From JAZDLM01 sp043801895 (GTDB taxonomy: Bacteria > Patescibacteriota > Kazan-3B-28): a DNA stretch of 31,442 nucleotides. A program made the translations under genes and the position numbers. Below, in pieces: positions 14,995 to 23,016 of the stretch. Each line of letters opens with the position of its first letter. Within the stretch, counting starts at the first letter, position 1. The DNA lies in assembly GCA_043801895.1 (NCBI GenBank), contig JAZDLM010000042.1, positions 1 through 31,442 of the forward strand, written 5' to 3'. The notes under the pieces are model-generated. The model saw only the letters and a program-made list of their open reading frames with translations. It was not told where the DNA came from and made no database searches.

Positions 14995-15032
14995 TCACCC
15001 CCTCCTTCGATCTGCTTGTCTCATCTCCCCGC

Positions 15033-15066
15033 CGTAAACAAACTGGGGGAAATTTGTCTACGGCAG
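15033..15066. other. Imperfect 12-bp hairpin
   Basis: GCCGTAAACAAA pairs with TTTGTCTACGGC except for one A/C mismatch. No T-tract. It lies between the terminator of the lipoprotein gene and the promoter region of the surface-protein gene. Confidence 0.35.
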
Positions 15067-15085
15067 GAGGATAAGCCAACCAGAG

Positions 15086-15132
15086 AAAAAAGACTGGGGC
15101 CTGGTTCATGCCGCATGGCAGAACCAGGCCCC
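15086..15132 (-). terminator. Intrinsic terminator of the PKD lipoprotein gene
   Basis: GGGGCCTGGTTC (15096-15107) pairs perfectly with GAACCAGGCCCC (15121-15132). Inside is a further TGCC/GGCA stem. The minus strand continues AGTCTTTTTT. Another GC-rich palindrome (CCGGT..GTCGC/GCGAC..ACCGG, 15164-15187) lies between the stop codon and this terminator. Confidence 0.85.
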
Positions 15133-15214
15133 GGAAATACGCAAGAGGTTACCGGTACTCGTGCCGGTGAGTCGCCGGCGACACCGGAACATCCACCCTA
15201 GTCTTGCCCGGTAG

Positions 15215-16873
15215 CTACGACGGCCATTTCAGCTGAGACGGGAAGTGATCGCGGTCAACGACCCGCAGCGTCCAGTGGAACTGGTACTGCGTACCGCTGT
15301 ACATGAATGTCGAGGTGATCTGGAAGTCGCCTGGGTTCACCCAGACGTTCTCCGGATCTGTCGGATCCGGCGCACTGGGGTTAGCCCAGAGCGCCGTATC
15401 CACCTCGCCGTTCGCGTCGTCGAACACCCAGAACGGTAGAACCGATTCATGGGTTATCGCCAGCGGGTTGATCGTGGCAACGATGGCGTCAGTTGCAGCA
15501 TTCCTAAGCTGCCAGCTGACGATCTCGGAATTGCCTTCATCAATCGACACGATCCCGCCATTGAGGATAACTCCGTTCGTCCCCGTGATGATGGGCTCGA
15601 GCACCACCGCGCCGCCGCTGACCGTAATGGTCACCGTAGCGGTATCAGTAGCGCCATCATTGTCTCGCACCCTCACCGCAGCCGAAAAAGTTCCTGCGCT
15701 GGTGTATTGATGTGAGAAAGTTGGCCCGCCATCCGTGAATGTGCCATCTCCCTCGGGGTCCCACTCGTAAGCGGTGATTGTCCCGTCGGAGTCGCTGCTG
15801 CCGTTCGCGTTGAAGCTTACGGTCAGCGGCGGCGAACCCGACAAGGGCGTTGCAGTAAGAGCCGCATTCGGCGCCTGGTTTTGCGCCGGCTGGCCCACCA
15901 CTACGACCACGACCGTCCGCCAGACTAAGTAGGAACCTGGGGCGTGCGGACAGCGAACGACAACGATCCATCTCTGGTTCGTCGCATCCCAGGCGTGGGA
16001 CACGATAGTGAACCATTGGAAATCGACATCGTCAGGCGGCCATGTCCCGGGCCCGTTCACCATCCACACATAGATGGTGATTTGCTGGTCTGGGTCATAC
16101 GGTCCCGCCGGGCTCAGCGTTACATTCACCACCGCCGGATTTCCGGCTGGTGGGGGAGTCGTACTGTCATCGACGAACATTATTCGCCCAGGCGCCTTCC
16201 AACTTGGGCACAAAACCGTGGCCGAGGCCTCAATTGCACTTGCAAGAAAGAAGCCAAAGGCCCCACCGATGCCCAGAAATCCGCCATCATTGTTCTCGGT
16301 CTTAGTAACCGTGAATGTGCCAGGCTTAATTTCCCACCCAGCAAAATCAGCAGCTACGTGACCCATCGATTCGGCTGGCGCCCAGACCAGAAATTCGTAT
16401 GGAATCCATACGTTTTTCGGGTACTGAGACGCCATCGCCTCAAGAGCCGTGTCAGGTCCGCCCGCGCTCCACGACACTATGGGAGGGTATCCCTGCAGTG
16501 TCAAAGAGTACCTAGCCAGCGGATTCCCAAGTACATCGATCGTATCAAGCTGCTGCCTTTGAGTCGCAGCATACTTGAAGTACGACCACGTGCGTCCGCT
16601 GAACGTCACTCCAGTCTGATTGGCAGGAACCTTGATATCCCCGCCGACCTTGACACCGTTGCCGTCGCCGGTTTCAGTGCGTATCGCTTGAACCTCAAGT
16701 CGCTCGCCAGGATGGCCAGGAACGTCTATCAGGACATCCCCGTAGGCCTGAACTTCGGTGAGACCGGGATCAAACGTTGTGGTCGTGCTGCTTCCGCCGC
16801 ACGAGACGAGGCCGTAAAGGCCGGTGATCAGAAGGGCGCACAGCAGCGCCCTCACGATAGTGAAGATGCGCAT
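15215..16873 (-). CDS. PKD-domain lipoprotein, function unknown
   Basis: A predicted lipoprotein of 552 residues. A signal peptide of about 24 residues ends in the lipobox LVSC with acylated Cys25, followed by a GGSSTTTT spacer. The N-terminal half is of no family I recognise; it has a short Gly-rich hydrophobic stretch near residue 215. A PKD domain follows in the second half (begins PNAALTATPLSGSPPLTVSF; has WDPEGDGTF and GTFSAAVRVRDNDGATD). The C-terminal region is beta-rich and unrecognised. Start: AAAGGAG precedes two consecutive ATGs, and the second (16873) has the better spacing. Thirty-two further upstream codons are less likely to be translated. It is monocistronic, with its own terminator, and adjoins the other surface-protein gene. 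Substrate or partner unknown. Confidence 0.75.
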   Translation of the reverse strand: MRIFTIVRALLCALLITGLYGLVSCGGSSTTTTFDPGLTEVQAYGDVLIDVPGHPGERLEVQAIRTETGDGNGVKVGGDIKVPANQTGVTFSGRTWSYFKYAATQRQQLDTIDVLGNPLARYSLTLQGYPPIVSWSAGGPDTALEAMASQYPKNVWIPYEFLVWAPAESMGHVAADFAGWEIKPGTFTVTKTENNDGGFLGIGGAFGFFLASAIEASATVLCPSWKAPGRIMFVDDSTTPPPAGNPAVVNVTLSPAGPYDPDQQITIYVWMVNGPGTWPPDDVDFQWFTIVSHAWDATNQRWIVVVRCPHAPGSYLVWRTVVVVVVGQPAQNQAPNAALTATPLSGSPPLTVSFNANGSSDSDGTITAYEWDPEGDGTFTDGGPTFSHQYTSAGTFSAAVRVRDNDGATDTATVTITVSGGAVVLEPIITGTNGVILNGGIVSIDEGNSEIVSWQLRNAATDAIVATINPLAITHESVLPFWVFDDANGEVDTALWANPSAPDPTDPENVWVNPGDFQITSTFMYSGTQYQFHWTLRVVDRDHFPSQLKWPS

Positions 16874-17029
16874 CATCTGCTCCTTTGGACGCCGCTGTTT
16901 TTGCGCCCGAAATTCCGGTGAAGAGAAGACTAAGACTCCGACAACGCCCTTAAATTGTCTCAAAGGCATATAAAAAGAAATCCTAATCTCTGCGTCACCA
17001 GAATTCCGAGCGCAACCAACTCATCAAAC

Positions 17030-17053
17030 AAAAAACCAACACGCCCCCGTGTT
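17030..17053. terminator. Bidirectional terminator at the end of the Nudix gene series
   Basis: AACACG/CGTGTT stem (17038-17043 with 17048-17053) with a CCCC loop. On the minus strand GGTTTTTTG follows and would stop transcripts from the Nudix genes. On the plus strand AGCTTTTATTTT follows. Confidence 0.6.
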
Positions 17054-17262
17054 AGCTTTTATTTTGATGAATTTTTAATTGTTGCCCCGCTGTTTCTCGA
17101 CGAATATCTCTTGCATACTTTGTCGAGGTGCAACATGAGCCATTGACTCAACTGCTCCCAGCCTACACGAAGACAAGCCCTTTGTCAACAAAGAAAGCGG
17201 CTCTCAGACAATAAAACTACCGGATAATCCCCTTTTCTAATGGCACAAAAACAGGTTAGAAT
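17054..17262. other. Intergenic stretch, nothing recognised
   Basis: No open frame with a ribosome-binding site, no strong palindrome and no promoter of its own seen on either strand between the terminator and the next promoter. Confidence 0.4.
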
Positions 17263-17291
17263 TTGACAATATTAATAAATTGTGGTATACT
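17263..17291 (+). promoter_or_regulatory. Near-consensus promoter on the plus strand
   Basis: TTGACA (17263-17268), 17-base AT-rich spacer, TATACT (17286-17291). It points into a terminator only about 20 bases beyond the expected start. Confidence 0.7.
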
Positions 17292-17297
17292 ATAGAC

Positions 17298-17336
17298 AGT
17301 TGCCAAGCCAAGCCGCCAGATATGGCGGGCTTTTTA
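17298..17336 (+). ncRNA. Candidate tiny RNA (~38 nt) between a strong promoter and a terminator
   Basis: Transcription from the promoter at 17263-17291 should begin near 17298 and stop at the hairpin AGCCGCCA / TGGCGGGCT (17311-17331, one bulged G) followed by TTTTT. No open frame fits. The product would be little more than a 13-base leader plus the hairpin. It could be a small RNA, or a promoter-terminator fence against the convergent operon. Confidence 0.4.
17311..17335 (+). terminator. Intrinsic terminator on the plus strand
   Basis: Eight-bp stem with a single bulged G, GATA loop and five T. The T-run is on the plus strand, although all neighbouring genes are on the minus strand. Confidence 0.65.
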
Positions 17337-17358
17337 TAACCTATTTATCCCCTCTTCC

Positions 17359-17892
17359 CTACCGAGCCAGGGCAGCTCTCTCGACGGCAAATAATCGGAT
17401 CGTTTCCGCCACTTCTTCGGGGATACCGGCAATACACGGATACTCTTTGACTTCCTCGGCGTTTACCCAGGCGTAGTCAGTAAACGCTCCCTCTTCCAGC
17501 TTCACCTCTCCGCTTTTATACTTGGCCGCGAACTTCACCAGCACCACCGGCGTCTCGTCTGGACGAATGAACGCCACGCTGTTGATGTACTTCAACTTAG
17601 GCTCAATTTCCACCCCCGCCTCTTCGCGGGATTCGCGCACCAACAAATCTTCAACTTTATTTTCGTAATCCATTACTTCGTCATGCACGCGGGTCGGCTC
17701 ATCAAGCGGTAGGTCGCCCCATTCCAACTTTCCGCCCGCTACCGCGTATTTGCCCGGGTGCGCAATCTCTCGTTCATCACGCTTCATGATCAGACATCGA
17801 CCATCCGATTCACGATAAATCACCACATTAGCCACAAAATAAAATAATTTATTTTGCTTCGCGTTATCTACGCTTATCTTCGTCGCTGTCAT
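17359..17892 (-). CDS. Nudix hydrolase (N1), with an enlarged Nudix box
   Basis: A Nudix-fold hydrolase of 177 residues, expected to cleave a nucleoside diphosphate linked to some group X. The Nudix motif is split: GGKLEWGD (near residue 53) is followed by about 25 residues instead of 7 before RESREEAGVEI (near residue 88). The catalytic RExxEExG core is intact, while the first Glu position is Asp. The same kind of insertion occurs in N5 (19308-19802). The start ATG overlaps the stop of N2 by 4 bases. It is the last of five Nudix genes in a row. Substrate cannot be told from sequence. Confidence 0.88.
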   Translation of the reverse strand: MTATKISVDNAKQNKLFYFVANVVIYRESDGRCLIMKRDEREIAHPGKYAVAGGKLEWGDLPLDEPTRVHDEVMDYENKVEDLLVRESREEAGVEIEPKLKYINSVAFIRPDETPVVLVKFAAKYKSGEVKLEEGAFTDYAWVNAEEVKEYPCIAGIPEEVAETIRLFAVERAALAR

Positions 17893-18386
17893 GCCGGTAC
17901 CTCCATTGCGCTTAATCGATGTTCTAAAATTTCATCATCTTCGGGCGTATTGTATAAAAACCAGCCTTCGAATTTTTGCCCCGCTAATGCAAGCGGCATC
18001 CATTTCCGATCCGCCCCCCACATTTCTTCGTAGGGCACTGCATCGATCGCGAACCACTCCGGTTTCATTTCATTTGTTTCCATCGGTTCGCCACCCGCAG
18101 TATCGGTAATAAAGATATGCATCTCGCGGATTTTGCCTGGCTGACTAACGAATTCGAAATTAATTACTCCTATCTCCCGCAAGGTTTTAACGGTTAGCCC
18201 GCACTCTTCCGCCATCTCTCGTCTGGCTGCTTGTTCGATGGTCTCGCCCAGATCAACCTTTACTTTTCCTCCAAATCCGTTCCACCGCCCCGTCCCAAAC
18301 CCCTCTTTTTTCATACCCAAAAGCACCCGACCATCTTTCTGATAGAGACACAGGGTTAGCAGTTTAATTTCTTTATCGTTAGCCAT
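17889..18386 (-). CDS. Nudix hydrolase (N2), MTH1-like
   Basis: A 165-residue Nudix protein that resembles MTH1/NUDT1, the enzyme that removes oxidised purine dNTPs such as 8-oxo-dGTP. Shared marks are GRWNGFGGKV before the box, the Nudix box itself (GET..ARREMAEECGL near residues 46-62), and a C-terminal segment (ADRKWMPLALAGQKFEGWFLYN) that parallels the MTH1 Trp and Phe substrate pocket. The box has two extra residues (GGKVKVDLGE). A clean-up role for oxidised nucleotides is the best guess. No strong ribosome-binding site is present; ATG 18386 lies 8 bases behind the N3 stop. Confidence 0.88.
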   Translation of the reverse strand: MANDKEIKLLTLCLYQKDGRVLLGMKKEGFGTGRWNGFGGKVKVDLGETIEQAARREMAEECGLTVKTLREIGVINFEFVSQPGKIREMHIFITDTAGGEPMETNEMKPEWFAIDAVPYEEMWGADRKWMPLALAGQKFEGWFLYNTPEDDEILEHRLSAMEVPA

Positions 18387-18394
18387 CGCCGCGT

Positions 18395-18871
18395 TTAAAT
18401 TTTTACACCCGCCCGGCGCACAATCTCCAGATGCGGGGCTAGCATCGAATGGAGCGGGGTCGGCAAATTATCAGAGTAAAACCAGCCCAACTCATCTACC
18501 TTATCGGGCTCCATTATTCTTACCGCGCTAGGGCTAACTTCTGCCGCGAAAATTACCGCGATCCAATGAGTTTTTACCCCATTGTTATCACGCACGACAT
18601 TGGTTACCCCGCAAAGTTTAAGTTGCTTTGGCGCGGCTCCGTATTCCTCGCCAATCTCGCGCGTCACCGCTTCTTCAAAACTTTCGCCAAACTCCATCGA
18701 GCCACCGCCGCAATCCCACCGCCCCACCTCATCGCGGCATTTACTACCACGCCTGTGCAATAGAATCCTCCCCTTATTGTCATAACAATAAAACGGGGTC
18801 GTCACTCCGATGTAATCGATCCCCCGTCGCGCATCGATCGCTTGTGAAGCATCCATATAATCTTTAGTCAT
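18395..18871 (-). CDS. Nudix hydrolase (N3)
   Basis: A 158-residue Nudix protein from the ATG at 18871. Its complete Nudix box is GSMEFGESFEEAVTREIGEE, followed by YGA. A middle section (GVKTHWIAVIFAAEV) and the DELGWF motif are typical of the family's beta-sheet and substrate-side helix. The start lies inside the end of the N4 gene (8-base overlap), indicating coupled translation. An in-frame extension of 25 codons upstream would lie within N4 and does not look like a Nudix N-terminus. Substrate unknown. Confidence 0.87.
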   Translation of the reverse strand: MTKDYMDASQAIDARRGIDYIGVTTPFYCYDNKGRILLHRRGSKCRDEVGRWDCGGGSMEFGESFEEAVTREIGEEYGAAPKQLKLCGVTNVVRDNNGVKTHWIAVIFAAEVSPSAVRIMEPDKVDELGWFYSDNLPTPLHSMLAPHLEIVRRAGVKI

Positions 18872-19286
18872 CGTAAAAATATCTGCCGTTGCGGTACGCT
18901 TCAATATAGCTTGGGATCGTACTAAATAACGGCTCCGGCAAATCATCTAAGTCATACCAGCTCCATCCTTCGCCCTTGTCCGGCTCCACCAACTTTGGTT
19001 CCCCGCTCTTCCAGTCAGCCACTAAGCCAATATCAACATAGTGCTTCGGAGCGTAAGTCTTAAGATTCATCAAACGCAAAAATCGAACATTGGCGATCTC
19101 GATCCCTGCCTCCTCCATCGTTTCTCGCTTCGCACAGTCTTCAAAGGATTCCATATATTCCATATGCCCACCTGGCCAAGCATAGGTATTTTCGCCATGC
19201 GCCCCCATGCGTTTGTGCATCAAAACCCTGCCGTCCCTCATAACCATTACGCCGATCCCAACTTTTACGCGTTGCTCATCGTTCAT
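18864..19286 (-). CDS. Nudix hydrolase (N4), NUDT15-like
   Basis: A compact 140-residue Nudix protein. The N-terminus (VKVGIGVMVMRDGRVLMHKR) and the WPGGHMEYMESFEDCA..RETMEEAGIEI box follow the common single-domain pattern of nucleotide-pool cleaners such as NUDT15. YVDIGLVADW and EGWSWYDLDDLPEPLF are further family features. All catalytic Glu residues are present. It lies 21 bases behind N5 and overlaps N3. The precise substrate cannot be assigned. Confidence 0.88.
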   Translation of the reverse strand: MNDEQRVKVGIGVMVMRDGRVLMHKRMGAHGENTYAWPGGHMEYMESFEDCAKRETMEEAGIEIANVRFLRLMNLKTYAPKHYVDIGLVADWKSGEPKLVEPDKGEGWSWYDLDDLPEPLFSTIPSYIEAYRNGRYFYDD

Positions 19287-19307
19287 ATCTTGTGCCCCAC
19301 TATACTT

Positions 19308-19802
19308 TTATACCCCCTGCCGTTGCCATTCCATCCGCTGGCCTTGCCGCAGTTTATCTGCCATCGCCAACTCCTCGTAAATTCCATCTAGTAACTGATA
19401 GTTTTTTGCCTCTTCCAAAGAAGCCCAAGCAAATCGGTCGGTCTCCCCCTCCTGCAGCTTAACTTCACCGCTAACATAATCGGCCATACAGGAAATTACT
19501 AACGATGGAGCGCCATCAGCGTGTACGGTGGCCAGGCTTGTGACATAAATAATATGCTCGATCTCAACTCCCGTCTCTTCTTGCACTTCTCGCCGCAATG
19601 CCCGCTCCAGCACGTTGTACCAATAATATTCAGTATCTTTTGGTAGAGCCAAATAGTCTTCAGTGTCCAATCTCCCGCCTGGTACCGTCCACATCCCCGG
19701 GAATCTTTTCTTAGTTAAAGCTCGCCGGGTAATCAAATATTTACCGTCCCTTACAATAATGGCTGTAATAACTACTTCGTGTAGATATTGATTATTTTCC
19801 AC
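19308..19802 (-). CDS. Nudix hydrolase (N5), with an enlarged Nudix box
   Basis: A Nudix protein of 164 residues. WTVPGGRLDTED is followed by an insertion rich in Tyr and Trp (about 15 residues more than the canonical x7, including TEYYWYNV) before RREVQEETGVEI. The insertion is in the same place as in N1, and both proteins share a GEVKLxEGxxxxxAW segment, so N1 and N5 are probably paralogues. The start is a GTG at 19802 with a weak purine stretch upstream. It is the first Nudix gene after the YbaK-type gene. Confidence 0.87.
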   Translation of the reverse strand: MENNQYLHEVVITAIIVRDGKYLITRRALTKKRFPGMWTVPGGRLDTEDYLALPKDTEYYWYNVLERALRREVQEETGVEIEHIIYVTSLATVHADGAPSLVISCMADYVSGEVKLQEGETDRFAWASLEEAKNYQLLDGIYEELAMADKLRQGQRMEWQRQGV

Positions 19803-19823
19803 AATGTTTCTTGATCTTCAATA

Positions 19824-20297
19824 CTAGTCCGCGGGGATTTTAGCCAAATCTACAATTTGATAATCTATCACCTTAGCTAAATCCTCTGTCTTGAATTCTA
19901 ATCCGTATAGATGATTGCCAGAACCACAATTTATTCTTTCCAAATCCAGCACTCTTTTATCTACCAATAGTTCCGTATTGAGCAGTAAGGGACAGACTGC
20001 CCCCGGCTCAACACCAGCTATTTCTTTCACCTGTTCCTCGTTAGCAATCGTCATTTCCTCTCCGAGATTTTTTTTCGCTTCTGAGAAATTCAGTTTGTCA
20101 TTACCCCTTAACAGAATTGCAACTTTCTTCCCTGTCTTCTTTCCTCGCAAAATTATTGTCTTGCAAATCTCTTCAGATTTTACGTCTCCTTCTGAATATT
20201 TTACTACATCATCAACCGTATAAGCGTCTTGAGTTAGCTTAATTAATTTATACTCAACCTCTTTTTCTTTCAGTAATTTTCCGACTTGTAGTTCCAT
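19824..20297 (-). CDS. YbaK/ProX-type aminoacyl-tRNA deacylase
   Basis: A 157-residue stand-alone editing domain of the YbaK/prolyl-tRNA synthetase-associated family, which hydrolyses mischarged aminoacyl-tRNAs in trans. Characteristic marks are the conserved Lys in EEICKTIIL, a GNDKLN segment, AGVEPGAVCPLL (the family GxxPGxVxP turn) and NCGSGNHLYGLEF near the C-terminus. The ATG at 20297 has TAGGA 8 bases upstream and is preferred over an ATG two codons earlier. It lies 10 bases behind secA, probably on the same transcript. Which amino acid is edited is not clear. Confidence 0.82.
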   Translation of the reverse strand: MELQVGKLLKEKEVEYKLIKLTQDAYTVDDVVKYSEGDVKSEEICKTIILRGKKTGKKVAILLRGNDKLNFSEAKKNLGEEMTIANEEQVKEIAGVEPGAVCPLLLNTELLVDKRVLDLERINCGSGNHLYGLEFKTEDLAKVIDYQIVDLAKIPAD

Positions 20298-20307
20298 AAT
20301 CATATTC

Positions 20308-23016
20308 CTACGCCCCATGGCACTTTTTATATTTCTTGCCCGAGCCGCATGGACATGGGTCATTTCGGCCAACTTTGTCTTTATGGCGCTCTTGCGGATC
20401 CCGCACCGCTCGATTCACCAAGGCATCTCCTCCGTTCGTCGGAGAAACACTTCGAGAACTAGAAGATGCTTCCCCGAGGGACCGAGGGGCTACCTTATTG
20501 TCTTCAGCCGAAGGACTAGCCCCTAATTCCTTCTCTTCTTCTTCAAAATCCCCCGTTGGCTCCGCGCCACCTTGTAAATTAACATTCGCGTCCGGCGTAG
20601 CCTTGGCGAAGCCTGGGTTCTCAGCCCCCTTAAGCGCCAGTTTCTTTTTCTCCTCTAGTTCCTCCGCTTGTTTTTGTTGTTCTGGCGGAGCGGTGAATTT
20701 CACCCGCAAGATCATTCGCGCTACATCCTCAGCAATAGCCGCCTGAAGCCGTTGGAACATCGCATAAGCCTCTTGCTTATACTCGGTTAATGGATCCCGC
20801 TGCCCGTAGCCGCGCAGACCTACCGCTTCGCGCAATCTTACTAACGCATCGAGATGCTCCATCCACATTAAGTCCATCACACGAAGTAGCACCGCGCGTT
20901 CAACCTGACGGAAAAACTCCGCCCCCACTTCCGTCTCCTTAGCGGTATATTGTTTCTCGGCTTCCTGCACCAACAGTTCTTTCACCGCCTCGGCAGTTCC
21001 GGCATTATTGATCGCCTCCTGCAATTTGCCGCTCAGCGGCATGATCGCTTGCACACTATCGATCATGGTTTTGTTGTCGCCAGCCACCCAAAGATTGGCT
21101 AGTAAACGCAGCTCGTCGAACAAATGGTTCTGAACAGTTTCTTTAACATCACCTTGTTCAAGGATTTTTTGGCGCTGACGATAAACTGTAGTTCGATGTC
21201 GGTTCATCACATCGTCAAATTCCACTACTCGCTTGCGAATGTCGAAGTTATGGCCCTCCACTCGCTTCTGGGCTGATTCAATGCTCGAAGAGATCATTTT
21301 ATGTTCAAGCGGCTGATCTTCCGGGATCTTGAGAGTTCGCATCATATTCTTCATCCGCTCGCTGCCGAACAAGCGCATCAGATCATCTTCCATCGACACG
21401 AAAAACTGAGTTCTGCCCGGATCGCCCTGGCGTCCGGCGCGGCCGCGCAGCTGATTATCGATCCGACGAGATTCATGCCGCTCGGTCCCTAAAATATGAA
21501 GACCGCCTAGCTCGACTACGCCCTCGCCTAATTTAATATCAGTACCTCGGCCGGCCATGTTAGTGGCGATCGTCACCGCATTCTTTTGGCCAGCGTCTTT
21601 AACTATCTCTGCTTCCCGTTCGTGGTGTTTCGCGTTCAAAACCTCATGCGCCACTCCTTCTCGCTTCAACAAATTCGATAACAATTCCGATTTTTCAATA
21701 GCGATCGTGCCAACCAGTATCGGCTGACCTGTTTCGTGGCGTCGCTGGATTTCTTTTACCACCGCATCAAACTTGGCTTTCTCGGATACATATATCAAAT
21801 CGTTAAGATCCCGACGAATCATTTCCTTGTTGGTCGGGATCGTGATCACTTCCAGCCCATAAATTTTCCAAAATTCCTCTTCTTCGGTTTTGGCGGTCCC
21901 AGTCATACCGGACAATTTTTCAAACAGGCGAAAATAATTTTGGAAAGTGATAGTGGCATAGGTGCGACTTTCTCGCTTGACCTCAACTTTCTCTTTTGCC
22001 TCAATCGCCTGATGCAACCCTTCAGAATAGCGTCGGCCGGGCATCAAACGACCAGTGAATTCATCAACAATTAACACCTCGCCGTCTTTGACCACATAAT
22101 CCACATCCAGTTTATAAACCGTGTGAGCCCGCAACGCTTGTTCGATATGATGCGCCAACAACACGTCGCCGGATTCATAGATATCGTCGATGCCGAGCAG
22201 TCTCTGGACTTTTTCAATTCCCGGTTCGGTCAAAATTGCCGAACGCATTTTTTCGTCCACCGTGTAATCAATTTCCTTGGTCAGTTGCGGCACGATCAAC
22301 GCAAACCGTCTGTAGTGGTCGGTGGATTCTTCAGCCGGCGCGGAAATGATCAACGGAGTTCTCGCCTCGTCAACTAGAATCGAGTCGACTTCGTCCACAA
22401 TGGCGAAATGCAGTAGCCGCTGCACTTGCTCTTCTTTGGCCGGCGCCATGTTGTCACGCAGATAGTCAAAGCCGAATTCATTATTGGTACCATAAGTCAC
22501 ATCGGCGGCGTATGCCTCGCGCCGTCCGGCGGTGTCTTTCTCGTGAGTGACAACTCCAACCGTTAATCCCAAAAATTCGTAAATCTTGCCCATCCATTCC
22601 GAGTCGCGTTTCGCCAAGTAGTCGTTGACCGTTACCACATGCACGCCCTTGCCCGTTAACGCGTTCAGATACACTGGCAAAGTCGCTACCAAAGTTTTTC
22701 CCTCGCCCGTGCGCATCTCGGCGATCTTGCCCTGGTGCAACACGATGCCGCCCATTAACTGGACGTCAAAATGCCGCTCGCCCAAGACTCGTTTGGCCGC
22801 TTCGCGCACTACCGCGAAAGCCTCGGGCAGCAGATTATCCAGGGCCGCGCCCTGCGCCAGTCGCTCTTTGAATTCAGCCGTTTTATCCCGCAGTTGTTCG
22901 TCAGTCAGTGCCTGAATACTTGGTTCAAACGAATTAATCAGGGTCAAAATCGGCTTAAGCTTGGCTACCGCCTGTTTGTTCGGATCCCCCAAAATCCGGC
23001 TGAGAAAGTGGGCCAT
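20308..23016 (-). CDS. secA: Preprotein translocase ATPase SecA, with repeat-derived insertion in the C-terminal linker
   Basis: ATP-driven motor of the Sec export channel, 902 residues from ATG 23016. Walker A region MRTGEGKTLVATLPVYLNAL, Walker B VDEVDSILVDEARTPLI, GTAKTEEEEFW, TNMAGRGTDIKL and QLRGRAGRQGD are all present. The zinc tail DPCPCGSGKKYKKCHG closes the protein. Between the helical scaffold and that tail is an unusual 110-residue linker, rich in Ser, Glu and Ala. It contains a 77-bp palindromic repeat in frame (20420-20496, encoding NKVAPRSLGE...SPTNGGDA) and a segment PGFAKATPDA that looks repeat-derived. The start overlaps the serS stop as TAATG. The linker is flexible in other SecA proteins, which would explain tolerance. 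Confidence 0.95.
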   Translation of the reverse strand: MAHFLSRILGDPNKQAVAKLKPILTLINSFEPSIQALTDEQLRDKTAEFKERLAQGAALDNLLPEAFAVVREAAKRVLGERHFDVQLMGGIVLHQGKIAEMRTGEGKTLVATLPVYLNALTGKGVHVVTVNDYLAKRDSEWMGKIYEFLGLTVGVVTHEKDTAGRREAYAADVTYGTNNEFGFDYLRDNMAPAKEEQVQRLLHFAIVDEVDSILVDEARTPLIISAPAEESTDHYRRFALIVPQLTKEIDYTVDEKMRSAILTEPGIEKVQRLLGIDDIYESGDVLLAHHIEQALRAHTVYKLDVDYVVKDGEVLIVDEFTGRLMPGRRYSEGLHQAIEAKEKVEVKRESRTYATITFQNYFRLFEKLSGMTGTAKTEEEEFWKIYGLEVITIPTNKEMIRRDLNDLIYVSEKAKFDAVVKEIQRRHETGQPILVGTIAIEKSELLSNLLKREGVAHEVLNAKHHEREAEIVKDAGQKNAVTIATNMAGRGTDIKLGEGVVELGGLHILGTERHESRRIDNQLRGRAGRQGDPGRTQFFVSMEDDLMRLFGSERMKNMMRTLKIPEDQPLEHKMISSSIESAQKRVEGHNFDIRKRVVEFDDVMNRHRTTVYRQRQKILEQGDVKETVQNHLFDELRLLANLWVAGDNKTMIDSVQAIMPLSGKLQEAINNAGTAEAVKELLVQEAEKQYTAKETEVGAEFFRQVERAVLLRVMDLMWMEHLDALVRLREAVGLRGYGQRDPLTEYKQEAYAMFQRLQAAIAEDVARMILRVKFTAPPEQQKQAEELEEKKKLALKGAENPGFAKATPDANVNLQGGAEPTGDFEEEEKELGASPSAEDNKVAPRSLGEASSSSRSVSPTNGGDALVNRAVRDPQERHKDKVGRNDPCPCGSGKKYKKCHGA
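20420..20496. repeat. Palindromic element copy 2, in frame inside secA
   Basis: A 77-bp element with inverted ends (AAGGCA...TACCTT). The left arm TCTCCTCCGTTCGTCGGAGA contains a 5-bp stem. The right arm TCCCCGAGGGACCGAGGGGC is a diverged inverted copy of the left. It adds about 25 codons to the SecA linker without breaking the frame. Confidence 0.8.

Noticed and set aside
15016..15201. Plus-strand reading frame of 61 residues
   Set aside because: It lies across the lipoprotein-gene terminator and other palindromes and has no ribosome-binding site.
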